Positions 27,423 to 36,059 of a stretch of 64,000 nt of DNA are shown piece after piece. Source of the stretch: Caballeronia megalochromosomata (lineage in GTDB: Bacteria; Pseudomonadota; Gammaproteobacteria; Burkholderiales; Burkholderiaceae); contig LRBF01000229.1 of NCBI GenBank assembly GCA_001580565.1, positions 124,001 through 188,000 on the forward strand. Direction: 5' to 3'. Within the stretch, counting starts at the first letter, position 1, and every line of letters starts with the position of its first letter. A program made the position numbers and the translations under genes. The notes beneath the pieces were generated by a model. The model was not told the origin of the DNA. It made no database searches and saw nothing but the letters and a program-made list of their open reading frames with translations.

Positions 27423-27445
27423 ATGTATCTACAACGTGGATACAT
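27423..27445. promoter_or_regulatory. Candidate operator of the mazEF module
   Basis: An inverted repeat ATGTATC (27423-27429) and GATACAT (27439-27445) with a nine-base spacer lies just upstream of mazE. GTATCTACA at 27425-27433 recurs as a direct repeat at 27469-27477, overlapping the possible upstream mazE start. MazE-type antitoxins usually bind such palindromes to repress their own operon. Confidence 0.55.
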
Positions 27446-27510
27446 CAATTTGACTGGGAGATAAAATGGTATCTACAATGACTCTACATTCCTGGGACGT
27501 ATTCTCGCTT

Positions 27511-27762
27511 ATGAAACTCTCGATACAAAAGTGGGGCAACAGCGCCGCCGTGCGGCTGCCCGCCGCATTGCTGGACGAGGCGAAACTCGAACTCGGCGAC
27601 CAGCTCAGCGTCGAACTCCGTCCGGACGGCATCATGCTCACCCCGGCGCGTCGCACGTATGTTCTCGCCGACCTGGTCGCGCAATGTGACACCGCAGCGC
27701 CGATACCCGAAGACCTGGCTGCCTGGAACAACCTCAAGCCGGTAGGGGGTGAAGCATGGTAA
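27511..27762 (+). CDS. mazE: MazE-type antitoxin
   Basis: An 83-residue AbrB/MazE-family antitoxin: KLSIQKWGNSAAVRLPAALL is the DNA-binding swapped-hairpin domain, and the acidic C-terminus would bind the toxin. The ATG at 27511 gives the normal family start. However, an in-frame ATG at 27466 has the better ribosome site (GGGAG at 27456-27460) and would add 15 residues, so the true start is open. It overlaps the toxin gene by seven bases. Confidence 0.85.
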   Translation: MKLSIQKWGNSAAVRLPAALLDEAKLELGDQLSVELRPDGIMLTPARRTYVLADLVAQCDTAAPIPEDLAAWNNLKPVGGEAW

Positions 27763-28106
27763 AGCGAGTCAGATTCGAGCGCGGCGACATTGTGCGCGTG
27801 AACCTGAACCCAACCGTCGGCCATGAGCAGCAAGGCGAATTCCGACCCGCTCTCGTGCTCTCGTCGGGGGTATTCAACGCCATGGGCGTCGCGCTCGTCG
27901 CGCCGATTACTCAAGGCGGCAACTTCGCCCGCTTCGCCGGTTTCGCTGTTCCGCTTGCCGGCGAAGGCATCGAAACACAAGGCGTCGCGCTCGTGAACAT
28001 GATTCGCACGCTCGACCTGGAAGCACGGGGCGCGCGCAAGGTCGAGCGCGCGCCGGTCGCGGCCACCAACGACGCGCTGGCGCGGCTGCAGGCCATCCTC
28101 GACTGA
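27756..28106 (+). CDS. mazF: MazF/PemK-type mRNA interferase toxin
   Basis: A 116-residue PemK/ChpB/MazF toxin, an endoribonuclease expected to cut mRNA at a short sequence. It has the family's GDIVRVNLNPTVGHEQQGEFRPALVLSS start, and the TQGVALVNMIRTLDL segment near the end. The start lies within the mazE end. It converges with fdhC, the two stop codons only six bases apart. The module sits on the opposite strand within the formate dehydrogenase/selenium locus. Confidence 0.88.
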   Translation: MVKRVRFERGDIVRVNLNPTVGHEQQGEFRPALVLSSGVFNAMGVALVAPITQGGNFARFAGFAVPLAGEGIETQGVALVNMIRTLDLEARGARKVERAPVAATNDALARLQAILD

Positions 28107-28112
28107 GCGCCG

Positions 28113-28763
28113 CTACTTCCCGATCATCTCCCTGAACCACCGCGGATGATGCTTCCTTGCCCAGCCATACGTGACCGTGCCGCGCGTCATCGCGCCGATC
28201 GACCCTTTCACCCACAGCGCGGCATAGATATGCACGATGATCGACACGATCAGCACGAACGCCGTCGCCGCATGCACGACCGACGCGATGCGAATCACCG
28301 TGATCGGGAAATAGAACGCGAAGTACGCGCGCCATATCACGATCCCGCTCAGGAGCAGCAGCACGAGACTCGCGACCATCACGAAGAACAGCAGCTTCTG
28401 TCCCGCGTTGTACTTGCCGATTTCCGGCAGACGATCCTCGCGATTGGTGAGCACGTCGTTCATCTGCTTCATCCACTGGACGTCGTTCCTGTCCAGATAG
28501 TTGTGATGCCAGAAGCGCAGTGCGAGGATCAGGAACGAGATGAACATCACGCAGCCGATGAACGGATGCAGAATGCGCGTCCACTGCCCGCCGCCGAGGA
28601 GCGCATAGAACCATGACATCGACGGATGGAACATCGCGAGGCCGGATAGCGCGAGCAGCACGAAGGTGATCGCGGTGATCCAGTGATTGGTGCGCTCGTT
28701 CGGCGTGTAGCGCACGATCAGATGATGTCCCTTCACGTCACGCAGTTCGCTATCGTGTTTCAT
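28113..28763 (-). CDS. fdhC: Formate dehydrogenase cytochrome b556 (gamma) subunit
   Basis: A 216-residue four-helix membrane subunit that binds two haem b and passes electrons from FdhB to quinone. The opening YTPNERTNHWITAITF and the HPFIGCVMFISFL and VIRIASVVHAATAFVL helices carry the expected haem histidines. The ATG at 28763 has AGGAG seven bases upstream; the longer GTG start at 28769 would leave only one base to that site. It overlaps fdhB by 14 bases. Confidence 0.9.
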   Translation of the reverse strand: MKHDSELRDVKGHHLIVRYTPNERTNHWITAITFVLLALSGLAMFHPSMSWFYALLGGGQWTRILHPFIGCVMFISFLILALRFWHHNYLDRNDVQWMKQMNDVLTNREDRLPEIGKYNAGQKLLFFVMVASLVLLLLSGIVIWRAYFAFYFPITVIRIASVVHAATAFVLIVSIIVHIYAALWVKGSIGAMTRGTVTYGWARKHHPRWFREMIGK

Positions 28764-29694
28764 CTTCACGCTCCTGTCCGCCTTCCCGGCGATGCCGCAC
28801 TTCTTCCGCTTCGCGGTGCGCTTCCAGCTCGTCTTCCTCGCTGACTTCGTTCGGGCCGATGCGCGTGTAATGGAAGAACCCCGCGAGCGCCGCGAGCGCG
28901 ATGCCCGCCATCGCGAGCGGCTTCGTCACGCCCTTCCAGATCGACACGAACGGGCTGATGTGCGGATCCTTCGCGAGACCGTGATACAGCTCCGGCTGAT
29001 CCGCATGATGCAGCACGTACATCACATGCGTGCCGCCCACGCCCGGCGGATCGTACAGTCCCGCGTTGGCGAACCCACGCTCCTTCAGGTCTTCCACGCG
29101 ATCCGCCGCCTGCGCCTGCATGTCCACTTTGGTGCCGAACATGATCGCGCCGGTCGGGCACGTCTTCACGCACGCGGGTTCCTGTCCCACCGCGACGCGG
29201 TCCGAGCAAAGCGTGCATTTATAGGCGCGATGATCTTCCTTCGAAATCCGCGGAATGTTGAACGGACATCCGGTGATGCAATAGCCGCAACCGATGCAGT
29301 TTTCCTCATGAAAATCCACGATGCCGTTCGTGTACTGCACGATCGCGCCCGGCGACGGACACGCCTTCAGACACCCCGGATCCTCGCAGTGCATGCAGCC
29401 GTCCTTGCGGATCAGCCATTCGAGGTCGCCCTTCGGATTCTCGTATTCGGTGAAACGCATCACCGTCCACGAGTGCTCCGTGAGGTCGCGCGGGTTGTCG
29501 TAGACGCCGGTCGTGTGACCGATGTCGTCGCGCAGGTCGTTCCACTCCATGCATGCCGTCTGACACGCCTTGCAGCCGATGCACTTCGACACGTCGATCA
29601 GCTTCGCCACCGTGCCCGTCACCGGCTCGCGCACCTGCGTCTGCGGCGTGGTCGTCGCCGAGATGCGTTTGATATCGAGCGATTGCAGCGCCAT
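28750..29694 (-). CDS. fdhB: Formate dehydrogenase iron-sulfur (beta) subunit
   Basis: A 314-residue beta subunit with four 4Fe-4S sites, which carries electrons from the molybdenum site to the cytochrome. The cysteine groups are CIGCKACQTACMEWND, CMHCEDPGCLKACP, CIGCGYCITGCPF and CTLCSDRVAVGQEPACVKTCP. A C-terminal membrane anchor (PLAMAGIALAALAGFFHY) is followed by a charged tail longer than in Escherichia coli FdnH. It has a strong ribosome site (GGGGGA) and lies nine bases after fdhA. Confidence 0.92.
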   Translation of the reverse strand: MALQSLDIKRISATTTPQTQVREPVTGTVAKLIDVSKCIGCKACQTACMEWNDLRDDIGHTTGVYDNPRDLTEHSWTVMRFTEYENPKGDLEWLIRKDGCMHCEDPGCLKACPSPGAIVQYTNGIVDFHEENCIGCGYCITGCPFNIPRISKEDHRAYKCTLCSDRVAVGQEPACVKTCPTGAIMFGTKVDMQAQAADRVEDLKERGFANAGLYDPPGVGGTHVMYVLHHADQPELYHGLAKDPHISPFVSIWKGVTKPLAMAGIALAALAGFFHYTRIGPNEVSEEDELEAHREAEEVRHRREGGQEREDETR

Positions 29695-29703
29695 CTCGTC
29701 CCC

Positions 29704-32700
29704 CTATGCCTTCTCGACCTTCACGAGAAACGACTTGAACTCGGGTGTCTGCGAGTTGCCGTCGCCCACGGAAGGCGTGAGTGTGTTGACGAGATAGCCC
29801 GGCTGCGCGAGGCCCTTGAAGCCCCAGTGCAGCGGCAGGCCGACGGTGTGCACCTTCTTGCCCTCCACCATCAACGGCTTGATGCGCTTGGTGACGAGCG
29901 CCACCGCGACGATATGCCCGCGATTGCTCGACACCTTCACGCGATCCCCGGCGACGACGCCCACTTCCTTCGCGTGCTCCTCGCCGATTTCCACGAACTG
30001 TTGCGGCTGCACGATCGCGTTCAGGCGGGCATGCTTGGTCCAGTAATGGAAGTGCTCGGTGAGCCGGTAGGTGGTCGCCGTATTCGGGAACTTGTCGGCG
30101 GTGCCGAACGCGGCGCGATCGTCCGGAAACACGCGCGCGGCAGGATTGCTCGTCACGGCCTTGTTGTCCGGGAAGAACGGGTTGTAGCCGAGCGGCGTTT
30201 CGAACGGCTCGTAGTGCGCGGGGAACGGTCCTTCGTTCATGCCGTCGCGCGCGAAGAAACGCGCGACGCCTTCCGGGTTCATGATGAACGGGCTCATGCC
30301 CTTGTCTGGCGGCTCGTCGGCCTTGAAGTCGGGGATATCCGGGCCCGTCCAGGCGCGCCCGTTCCAGGCGATGAGCTTTCTCGACGGATCGAACGGCTTG
30401 CCGTTCACATCGCACGATGCGCGGTTGTACAGCACGCGGCGGTTCGCCGGCCACGCCCACGCCCAGCCGAGCGTCTGGCCGATGCCCGTCGGGTCGGAGT
30501 TGTCGCGCCGGCCCATCTGGTTGCCCGCCTGCGTCCACGCGCCGCAGAAGATCCAGCAGCCGCTCGCGGTCGATCCGTCATCGCGCAGTTGCGCGAAGCT
30601 CGCGAGCTGCTCGCCGCGTTTTGCGAGCACTTTCGTCTGATCGGCCGGATCGGTGACGTCGGCGAGCGCGCGGCCGTTGAACTCCATCGCCATCTCTTCG
30701 GGCGTCGGACTCTCCGGGTCCGCGTACGGCCAGGTCATCTTCAGGATCGGATCGGGGTACTTGCCGCCTTTCTCCTGATACGCCTTTCGCATGCGCAGCC
30801 ACAAGCCCGACATGATCTCCAGATCGCTCTTCGCCTCGCCCGGCGGCGTCGTGCCCTGCCAGTGCCATTGCAGCACGCGGGACGAACTCACGAGCGAGCC
30901 GCGCTCTTCCGCGAAGCAGCTCGTCGGCAGACGGAAGACCTCGGTCTGGATCTTCGACGAATCGACATCGTTGAATTCGCCGTGGTTCTTCCAGAACTCC
31001 GATGTTTCCGTCGCGAGCGGATCCATGATGACGAGCCACTTCAGCTTCGAGAGGCCCAGCCCGATCTTCGCCTTGTTGGGCGCCGCCGCGAGCGGATTGA
31101 AGCCCTGGCAGATGTAGCCGTTCATCTTGCCCGCGGCCATCAGCTCGAAGACCTGCAGCATGTCGTAGGACTTGTCGAGCTTCGGCAGGTAGTCGAACCC
31201 GAAGTTGTTGTCGGCCGTCGCGTTGTCGCCCCACCATGATTTCATGAAGCTCACATGGAACGCGCGATAGTTCTTCCAGTAGCTCAGCTGATTCGGCCGC
31301 AGCGGTTGCGCCGCGCGCTTCTTGATGTACTCCTCGTAGTCCTGTTCGCCTTCCATCGGCAAGGTCATGTAGCCGGGCAGCAGGTTCGACATCAGGCCGA
31401 GATCCGTCAAGCCCTGAATGTTCGAATGCCCGCGCAGCGCATTCATGCCGCCGCCCGCGATGCCGATATTGCCGAGCAGAAGCTGCACCATCGCGCCGGT
31501 ACGGATCATCTGCGCACCGACCGAGTGGTGCGTCCAGCCGAGTGCATAGAGGATCGTGCCCGCGCGATTCGGCACGGCGGTCGTCGCGAGCATTTCGCAG
31601 ACCTTGAGGAACTTGTCGGTCGGCGTGCCGCAGACCTTCGTCACCATCTCCGGCGTGTAGGCGGCGTAGTGCTGCTTGAGCAGGTTGTAGACGCAGCGCG
31701 GATGCTGCAACGTTGGATCGGTCTTGACGTAGCCGTCGTCGCCGCGCTCGTAGTCCCAACTCGACTTGTCGTACTTGCGATGTTCGGCGTCGTAGCCCGA
31801 GAACACGCCGTCCTTGAACGCGAAATCCTCGCGCACGATGAACGACATGTCCGTGTAGTTCTTCACGTACTCGTGCTGGATCTTGTCGTTCGTGAGCAGA
31901 TAGTTGATCACGCCGCCCAGAAACGCGATGTCCGTGCCAGTGCGAATCGGCGCGTAGAAATCCGCGACCGATGCCGTGCGCGTGAAGCGCGGATCCACGA
32001 CGATGAGCCGCGCACGCCTGTGCGCCTTCGCCTCGGTCACCCATTTGAAGCCGCACGGGTGCGCCTCGGCCGCATTGCCGCCCATCACGAGAATCAGGTC
32101 CGTGTTCTTGATGTCGACCCAATGGTTCGTCATCGCTCCACGGCCAAACGTCGGGGCAAGACCTGCCACCGTCGGGCCATGTCAGACACGCGCCTGATTA
32201 TCGAATGCGAGCATTCCCCAGCTGCGCACCGTCTTGTGCGTCAGATAGCCGACCTCGTTGCTTCCCGCCGACGCCGCCAGAAAGCCCGAGGTCAGCCAGC
32301 GGTTGACCTTCTTGCCATCGGGCGTGCTCTCGACGAAGTTCGCGTCGCGATCTTCTTTCAGCAGCACGGCGATCCGGTCGAGCGCCTCTTCCCACGAGAT
32401 GCGCGTCCACTCGCTCGACCCCGGCGCGCGATGCTCGGGATACATCAGCCGGCTCGGGCTATGGATGAAGTCGATGAGCGAGGCGCCTTTCGGGCAGAGC
32501 GTGCCGCGATTGACCGGATGATCCGGATCGCCTTCGATATGGATGATGCTCGCCTTGGCGTTCTTGGCGTTGTCGCCGAGGCCGTACATCAGGATGCCGC
32601 ACCCGACTGAACAGTACGGGCAGGTATTGCGCGTTTCCGTGGTGCGCGACAGTTTGTATTGCCGGACTTCCGCGAGCGCGGGTGCCGGAGAGAAGCCCAA

Positions 32701-32772
32701 TGCCACCAGGCTCGAACCGGCCAGCGTGCTTGCAGAAACCTTGAGGAACTGTCGCCGTGACATCTGGAGCAT
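29704..32772 (-). CDS. fdhA: Selenocysteine-containing formate dehydrogenase catalytic subunit
   Basis: This 1022-residue molybdenum enzyme is the catalytic alpha subunit of an FdnG/FdoG-type formate dehydrogenase, facing the periplasm. A twin-arginine signal (SRRQFLK) is at residues 5-11, and the 4Fe-4S site uses C51, C54, C58 and C93. Codon 197 is an in-frame TGA (32182-32184) in the context ARV-U-HGPTVAGLAPTFGRGA, which equals the selenocysteine of FdnG/FdoG. Either half read alone would look like a truncated gene. SECIS and selA, selB and selC support decoding. The ATG at 32772 has GAGGG upstream; an ATG at 32763 is possible. Confidence 0.95.
32139..32184 (-). other. Bacterial SECIS element with the Sec UGA codon of fdhA
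   Basis: Starting at the UGA, the mRNA reads UGACAUGGCCCGACGGUGGCAGGUCUUGCCCC in overlapping pieces. The apical hairpin is GGCA-GGUCU-UGCC, with the GGUCU loop sequence seen in the Escherichia coli fdhF/fdnG SECIS. The distance from UGA to the hairpin also fits, so SelB should bind here. Confidence 0.88.
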
Positions 32773-33012
32773 GATGACCCTCGGCGCGTCGTGAAGCGGG
32801 TTGGTAAAGCAGGGTTTCTAAAGTATATGGTGCCCGATTACATCTCGCAGACAGGTTGACACGGTATTTGCACCAATGCGCCTGTTTGTCGCCGCAAACT
32901 TCGCTCACATAGCAAGCGGCGCGCCCGAATGGGCCCGTTCTGGAATGGAACGTGCTCGACCGGTGAACGTCGCCGGGCATCCGCGCTCCATTCATCGAAT
33001 CAAGAGGTCGTC

Positions 33013-34362
33013 ATGAGTTCCGTCTCCACGCAGAAGATCGAAGCGGCCGTAAAAAAAGACGCGTCCTGGGTGCTCGGCGCGCTCAAGCAGTTCTCCGAGA
33101 ACCGCTGCGCCGCGATGGCCGCGAGCATCGCCTTCTATTCGGCGTTCTCGCTCGCGCCGACGCTCGTCATGGTCATCGCCGTCGCCGGCTGGGTGTTCGG
33201 GGCGGAAGCTGCGCGCGGGCAGCTCTTTCATCAGGTGAACGGACTCCTCGGCGATCAGGCGGCCTCAGGCGTGCAGAGCATCGTCGAGAATGCGCACCGC
33301 AGCGGCGGGACCGGCATTGCCGCGATCATTTCGTTCGTGCTGCTGGCGGTCGGCGCGTCGGCGACGTTTTCATCGCTCAATACCGCGCTCAACATCGTCT
33401 GGCCGATGAGCGGCGAGCAGCGCTCGAGCGTCATCGCGATGGTGCGCGTACGGCTCGTGTCGTTCGGGCTCGTGCTCGGCGTCGCGTTCCTGCTGATCGT
33501 CTCGCTCGTGCTCGATACCGCGATCCAGGCGGTCGGCATGTGGCTGTGGGCGGATTCGCCGTTCGTGATCGTCGGCGATGTGGTGCAACTCGCCGTCGGC
33601 CTCGCGATTCTCACGGTCGCCTTCGGCGCGCTGTTGAAGTTTCTGCCCGATGCGCCGGTGGAATGGCGCGATGCGCTCGTCGGCGGACTCGTCGCCGCGC
33701 TGCTGTTCTCGGCGGGCAAAAAGCTTTTCGCGGTATATCTGACGCACGCGGGCACCGCGAGCGCCTTCGGCGCGGCGGGCTCGCTCGCGGTGCTCCTCAT
33801 GTGGCTGTACTTCTCCGCCGCCGTGCTCCTGCTCGGCGCGGAGTTCTCGGCGGCACGCGCCCGGCTGCATGATCCGCGCGGCGCGTGGGGACGGCAGAAC
33901 AACGGCCGCGTTCCGCCTGGAAGCCGCGCGAAGATCGGCTCGCTGCTCGCCGCATCGACGCGCACCGCGACGCCGATGGCTGGCGCCGAATCCACGATCG
34001 CGCCGGTCACGCCCGCGAGCGCTCGCGCCGACGCCGACGCCCCCGTCACAGCGAGCACGCGACGCGCGATCGGTGCGCGCTCCCAGCACACCCAGCAACT
34101 GACGGAACAGGCGCGCAGGAAGGTGTCCGCCGTGGCGCGGGCACTGGAGCTCTCGCGCAAGCTGGCGCGGGCGGAATCGACCGCCACGCGCGCCACCGCG
34201 CTCGCGATGGTCGGCGCCAGCCGCAAGGCGTCGCACGCCAACGCGGCGGTGCGCCGGCATCCGTGGCGCGCGGTGCTCGTCGCGGCGGGCGCGGGCATGG
34301 CGGTCGCGCTGCTGTCACGGCGCGATGGCGCGCGGCAGGACGAAACGGACGTGCGGAACTGA
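33013..34362 (+). CDS. YihY/BrkB-family membrane protein with long C-terminal extension
   Basis: A 449-residue inner-membrane protein of the YihY/virulence factor BrkB family. About 280 residues carry six membrane helices, with RCAAMAASIAFYSAFSLAPTLVMV near residue 35 and AGTASAFGAAGSLAVLLMWLYFSA near residue 250. The remaining 165 residues form an alanine/arginine-rich cytoplasmic tail with one last hydrophobic segment (AVLVAAGAGMAVALL), which resembles the C-terminus of ElaB/YqjD-type ribosome-associated proteins. The ATG at 33013 gives the normal family start. The function of the family is unclear. Confidence 0.8.
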   Translation: MSSVSTQKIEAAVKKDASWVLGALKQFSENRCAAMAASIAFYSAFSLAPTLVMVIAVAGWVFGAEAARGQLFHQVNGLLGDQAASGVQSIVENAHRSGGTGIAAIISFVLLAVGASATFSSLNTALNIVWPMSGEQRSSVIAMVRVRLVSFGLVLGVAFLLIVSLVLDTAIQAVGMWLWADSPFVIVGDVVQLAVGLAILTVAFGALLKFLPDAPVEWRDALVGGLVAALLFSAGKKLFAVYLTHAGTASAFGAAGSLAVLLMWLYFSAAVLLLGAEFSAARARLHDPRGAWGRQNNGRVPPGSRAKIGSLLAASTRTATPMAGAESTIAPVTPASARADADAPVTASTRRAIGARSQHTQQLTEQARRKVSAVARALELSRKLARAESTATRATALAMVGASRKASHANAAVRRHPWRAVLVAAGAGMAVALLSRRDGARQDETDVRN

Positions 34363-34685
34363 CCGTTCGCGGGACGCAGCCCGGCTGTCCGTCGAATCCG
34401 AAAAATCACGCGTCGAGAAAGCTGTTTGTTATTTGATTCGCGTGTAATCGAATATCGCTGCTAAAAATCCCGATTCGAATGTCTGATTCCGCGCGGAACT
34501 TTTCCAGGACGCGCCTGTCTCCCAAAATTCGCTTTAAGACTGCCGGAAAACCTTGACGGGCGGGCATCCAGCCCGAGTGTGTGTTTTTCGAGACAGTCAA
34601 TATTTTTTCGTTTCTAAAGTTACGAAACGTTGCGTTATTCTCTGCGCCGGCAACAACGATTTTAATCATTCGCGTGGAGAATTCG
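34363..34685. other. Long leader region before the porin gene
   Basis: This 323-base stretch is AT-richer than its surroundings and holds no coding frame I can support. A short hairpin, CGGGC-atcca-GCCCG followed by a weak T run (34558-34595), could end the YihY transcript. The remainder probably holds the porin promoter and a long untranslated leader, a usual place for small-RNA control of porins. Confidence 0.4.
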
Positions 34686-35852
34686 ATGAAACGAATCGCA
34701 CTGACGTCCCTCTCGCTGGCGCTCCTCGGCGCAGCAGGCGCGGCGCAAGCACAAAACAGCGTGACGCTCTATGGCGTGATCGATACCGGTCTCGCTTATG
34801 TCAGCCACGCCAACGCCAACGGCGACCACCTCTTCGGCATGGTCAACGGCACGCTCTCCGGCCCGCGTTGGGGCTTGAAGGGTCAGGAAGACCTGGGCGG
34901 CGGTCTGAAGGCAATCTTCCAGTTGGAAAGCGGCTTTGATCCGGGCACCGGCAAGCTGAACCAGGGCGGCCGCGAATTCGGTCGTCAGGCGTTCGTCGGC
35001 TTGAGCGGCAACCAGTGGGGTACGGTCACGTTGGGTCGTCAGTATGACCCGTCCGTCGACATGGTTCAGGGCCTCACGGGCGACAACTACTGGGGCGCAG
35101 CATTCGCCACGCCGGGTGACGTCGACAACTACGACAACAGCCTGCGCGTGAGCAACGCCGTCAAGTACGTTTCGCCGGTGTTCTCGGGCTTCCAGTTCGA
35201 AGGCATCTACGGCTTCAGCAACCTGGCGGGCACGACCGGCCAGGGCCAGACCTGGGGCGGCGCAGCGACGTACGGCAACGGTCCGTTCTCGATCGCGGCC
35301 AGCTACTTGTACGTGAACAACCCGACCGCGAACCGCACGACCGGCTGGAACAGCCCGTCGTCGGACTCGCTGTTCAACACGATCATCAACGGCGGCTACT
35401 CGACGGCTCACGCGGTCGGCATCGCACGTGCGGCAGGTCAGTACGTGTTCGGTCCGTTCACGGCCGGCGCATCGTACAGCTTCGCGCAATACAAGCCGGA
35501 CGGCGCGTCCTCGTTCCAGGAACAAGAGAAGTTCAACGTGGCCAACACGTACCTGAACTTCCAGTTGACGCCGGCGACGCTGCTGGGCCTGGGCTACACG
35601 TACACGCACGCGAATGGCGACACCTCGGCGACCTACCATCAGGTCAGCCTGGGTGCGGACTACTCGCTGTCCAAGCGTACGGATGTCTACGCTGTTGGCG
35701 CGTACCAGCACGCAAGCGGCTCGCAGCGCGTGACCAACGCGGACGGCACGCAATCGAAGGTCGACGCTACGGCTTCGATCAGCGATTTCGGCTTCGACAG
35801 CGGCCGCAGCCACCAGGAACTGGTGCTGATCGGTCTGCGCCACAAGTTCTAA
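34686..35852 (+). CDS. Trimeric outer-membrane porin (OmpC-like, Gram-negative porin family)
   Basis: A 388-residue general porin. The signal peptide ends GAAQAQ near residue 22, and the mature barrel begins NSVTLYGVIDTGLAYV. Other signals are GRQAFVGLSGNQWGTVTLGRQYD and a terminal aromatic residue (GLRHKF), as outer-membrane barrels require. It is the typical 16-strand porin of Burkholderia relatives. GGAG six bases before the ATG supports the start. Codon use is strongly biased, which suggests high expression. A strong terminator follows. Confidence 0.92.
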   Translation: MKRIALTSLSLALLGAAGAAQAQNSVTLYGVIDTGLAYVSHANANGDHLFGMVNGTLSGPRWGLKGQEDLGGGLKAIFQLESGFDPGTGKLNQGGREFGRQAFVGLSGNQWGTVTLGRQYDPSVDMVQGLTGDNYWGAAFATPGDVDNYDNSLRVSNAVKYVSPVFSGFQFEGIYGFSNLAGTTGQGQTWGGAATYGNGPFSIAASYLYVNNPTANRTTGWNSPSSDSLFNTIINGGYSTAHAVGIARAAGQYVFGPFTAGASYSFAQYKPDGASSFQEQEKFNVANTYLNFQLTPATLLGLGYTYTHANGDTSATYHQVSLGADYSLSKRTDVYAVGAYQHASGSQRVTNADGTQSKVDATASISDFGFDSGRSHQELVLIGLRHKF

Positions 35853-35910
35853 GAACAACCGACTGGCGGGGCACGCGAGTGCCGCGTCGGGAGGACAGCA
35901 GTACCCTCGA

Positions 35911-35942
35911 ACAGCCATCGGTTTTCCGATGGCTGTTTTTTT
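35911..35942 (+). terminator. Strong intrinsic terminator after the porin gene
   Basis: A perfect 11-bp stem, ACAGCCATCGG/CCGATGGCTGT, with a TTTT loop is followed by seven T. It lies 58 bases after the porin stop. Confidence 0.95.
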
Positions 35943-36059
35943 ATGCGCGCCGGAAAGCGACAAGCGCAACAAATTGTCGAAATCAACCGCGTGCGCGCCA
36001 ACGCGACCGGATGACGGCGGCAGAATCGGCCGATGCACACTGCCCGGGGGATTCGCACG

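Noticed and set aside
30578..32122. Minus-strand frame of 514 codons inside fdhA
   Set aside because: It is a shifted-frame shadow of fdhA with low-complexity composition.
29704..32772. fdhA as a pseudogene with a nonsense mutation
   Set aside because: The stop is a TGA at the conserved selenocysteine position, followed by a SECIS hairpin, with selA, selB and selC nearby.
34558..34595. Terminator after the YihY gene
   Set aside because: The stem is only five base pairs and the T run is interrupted, so I do not list it as a terminator.
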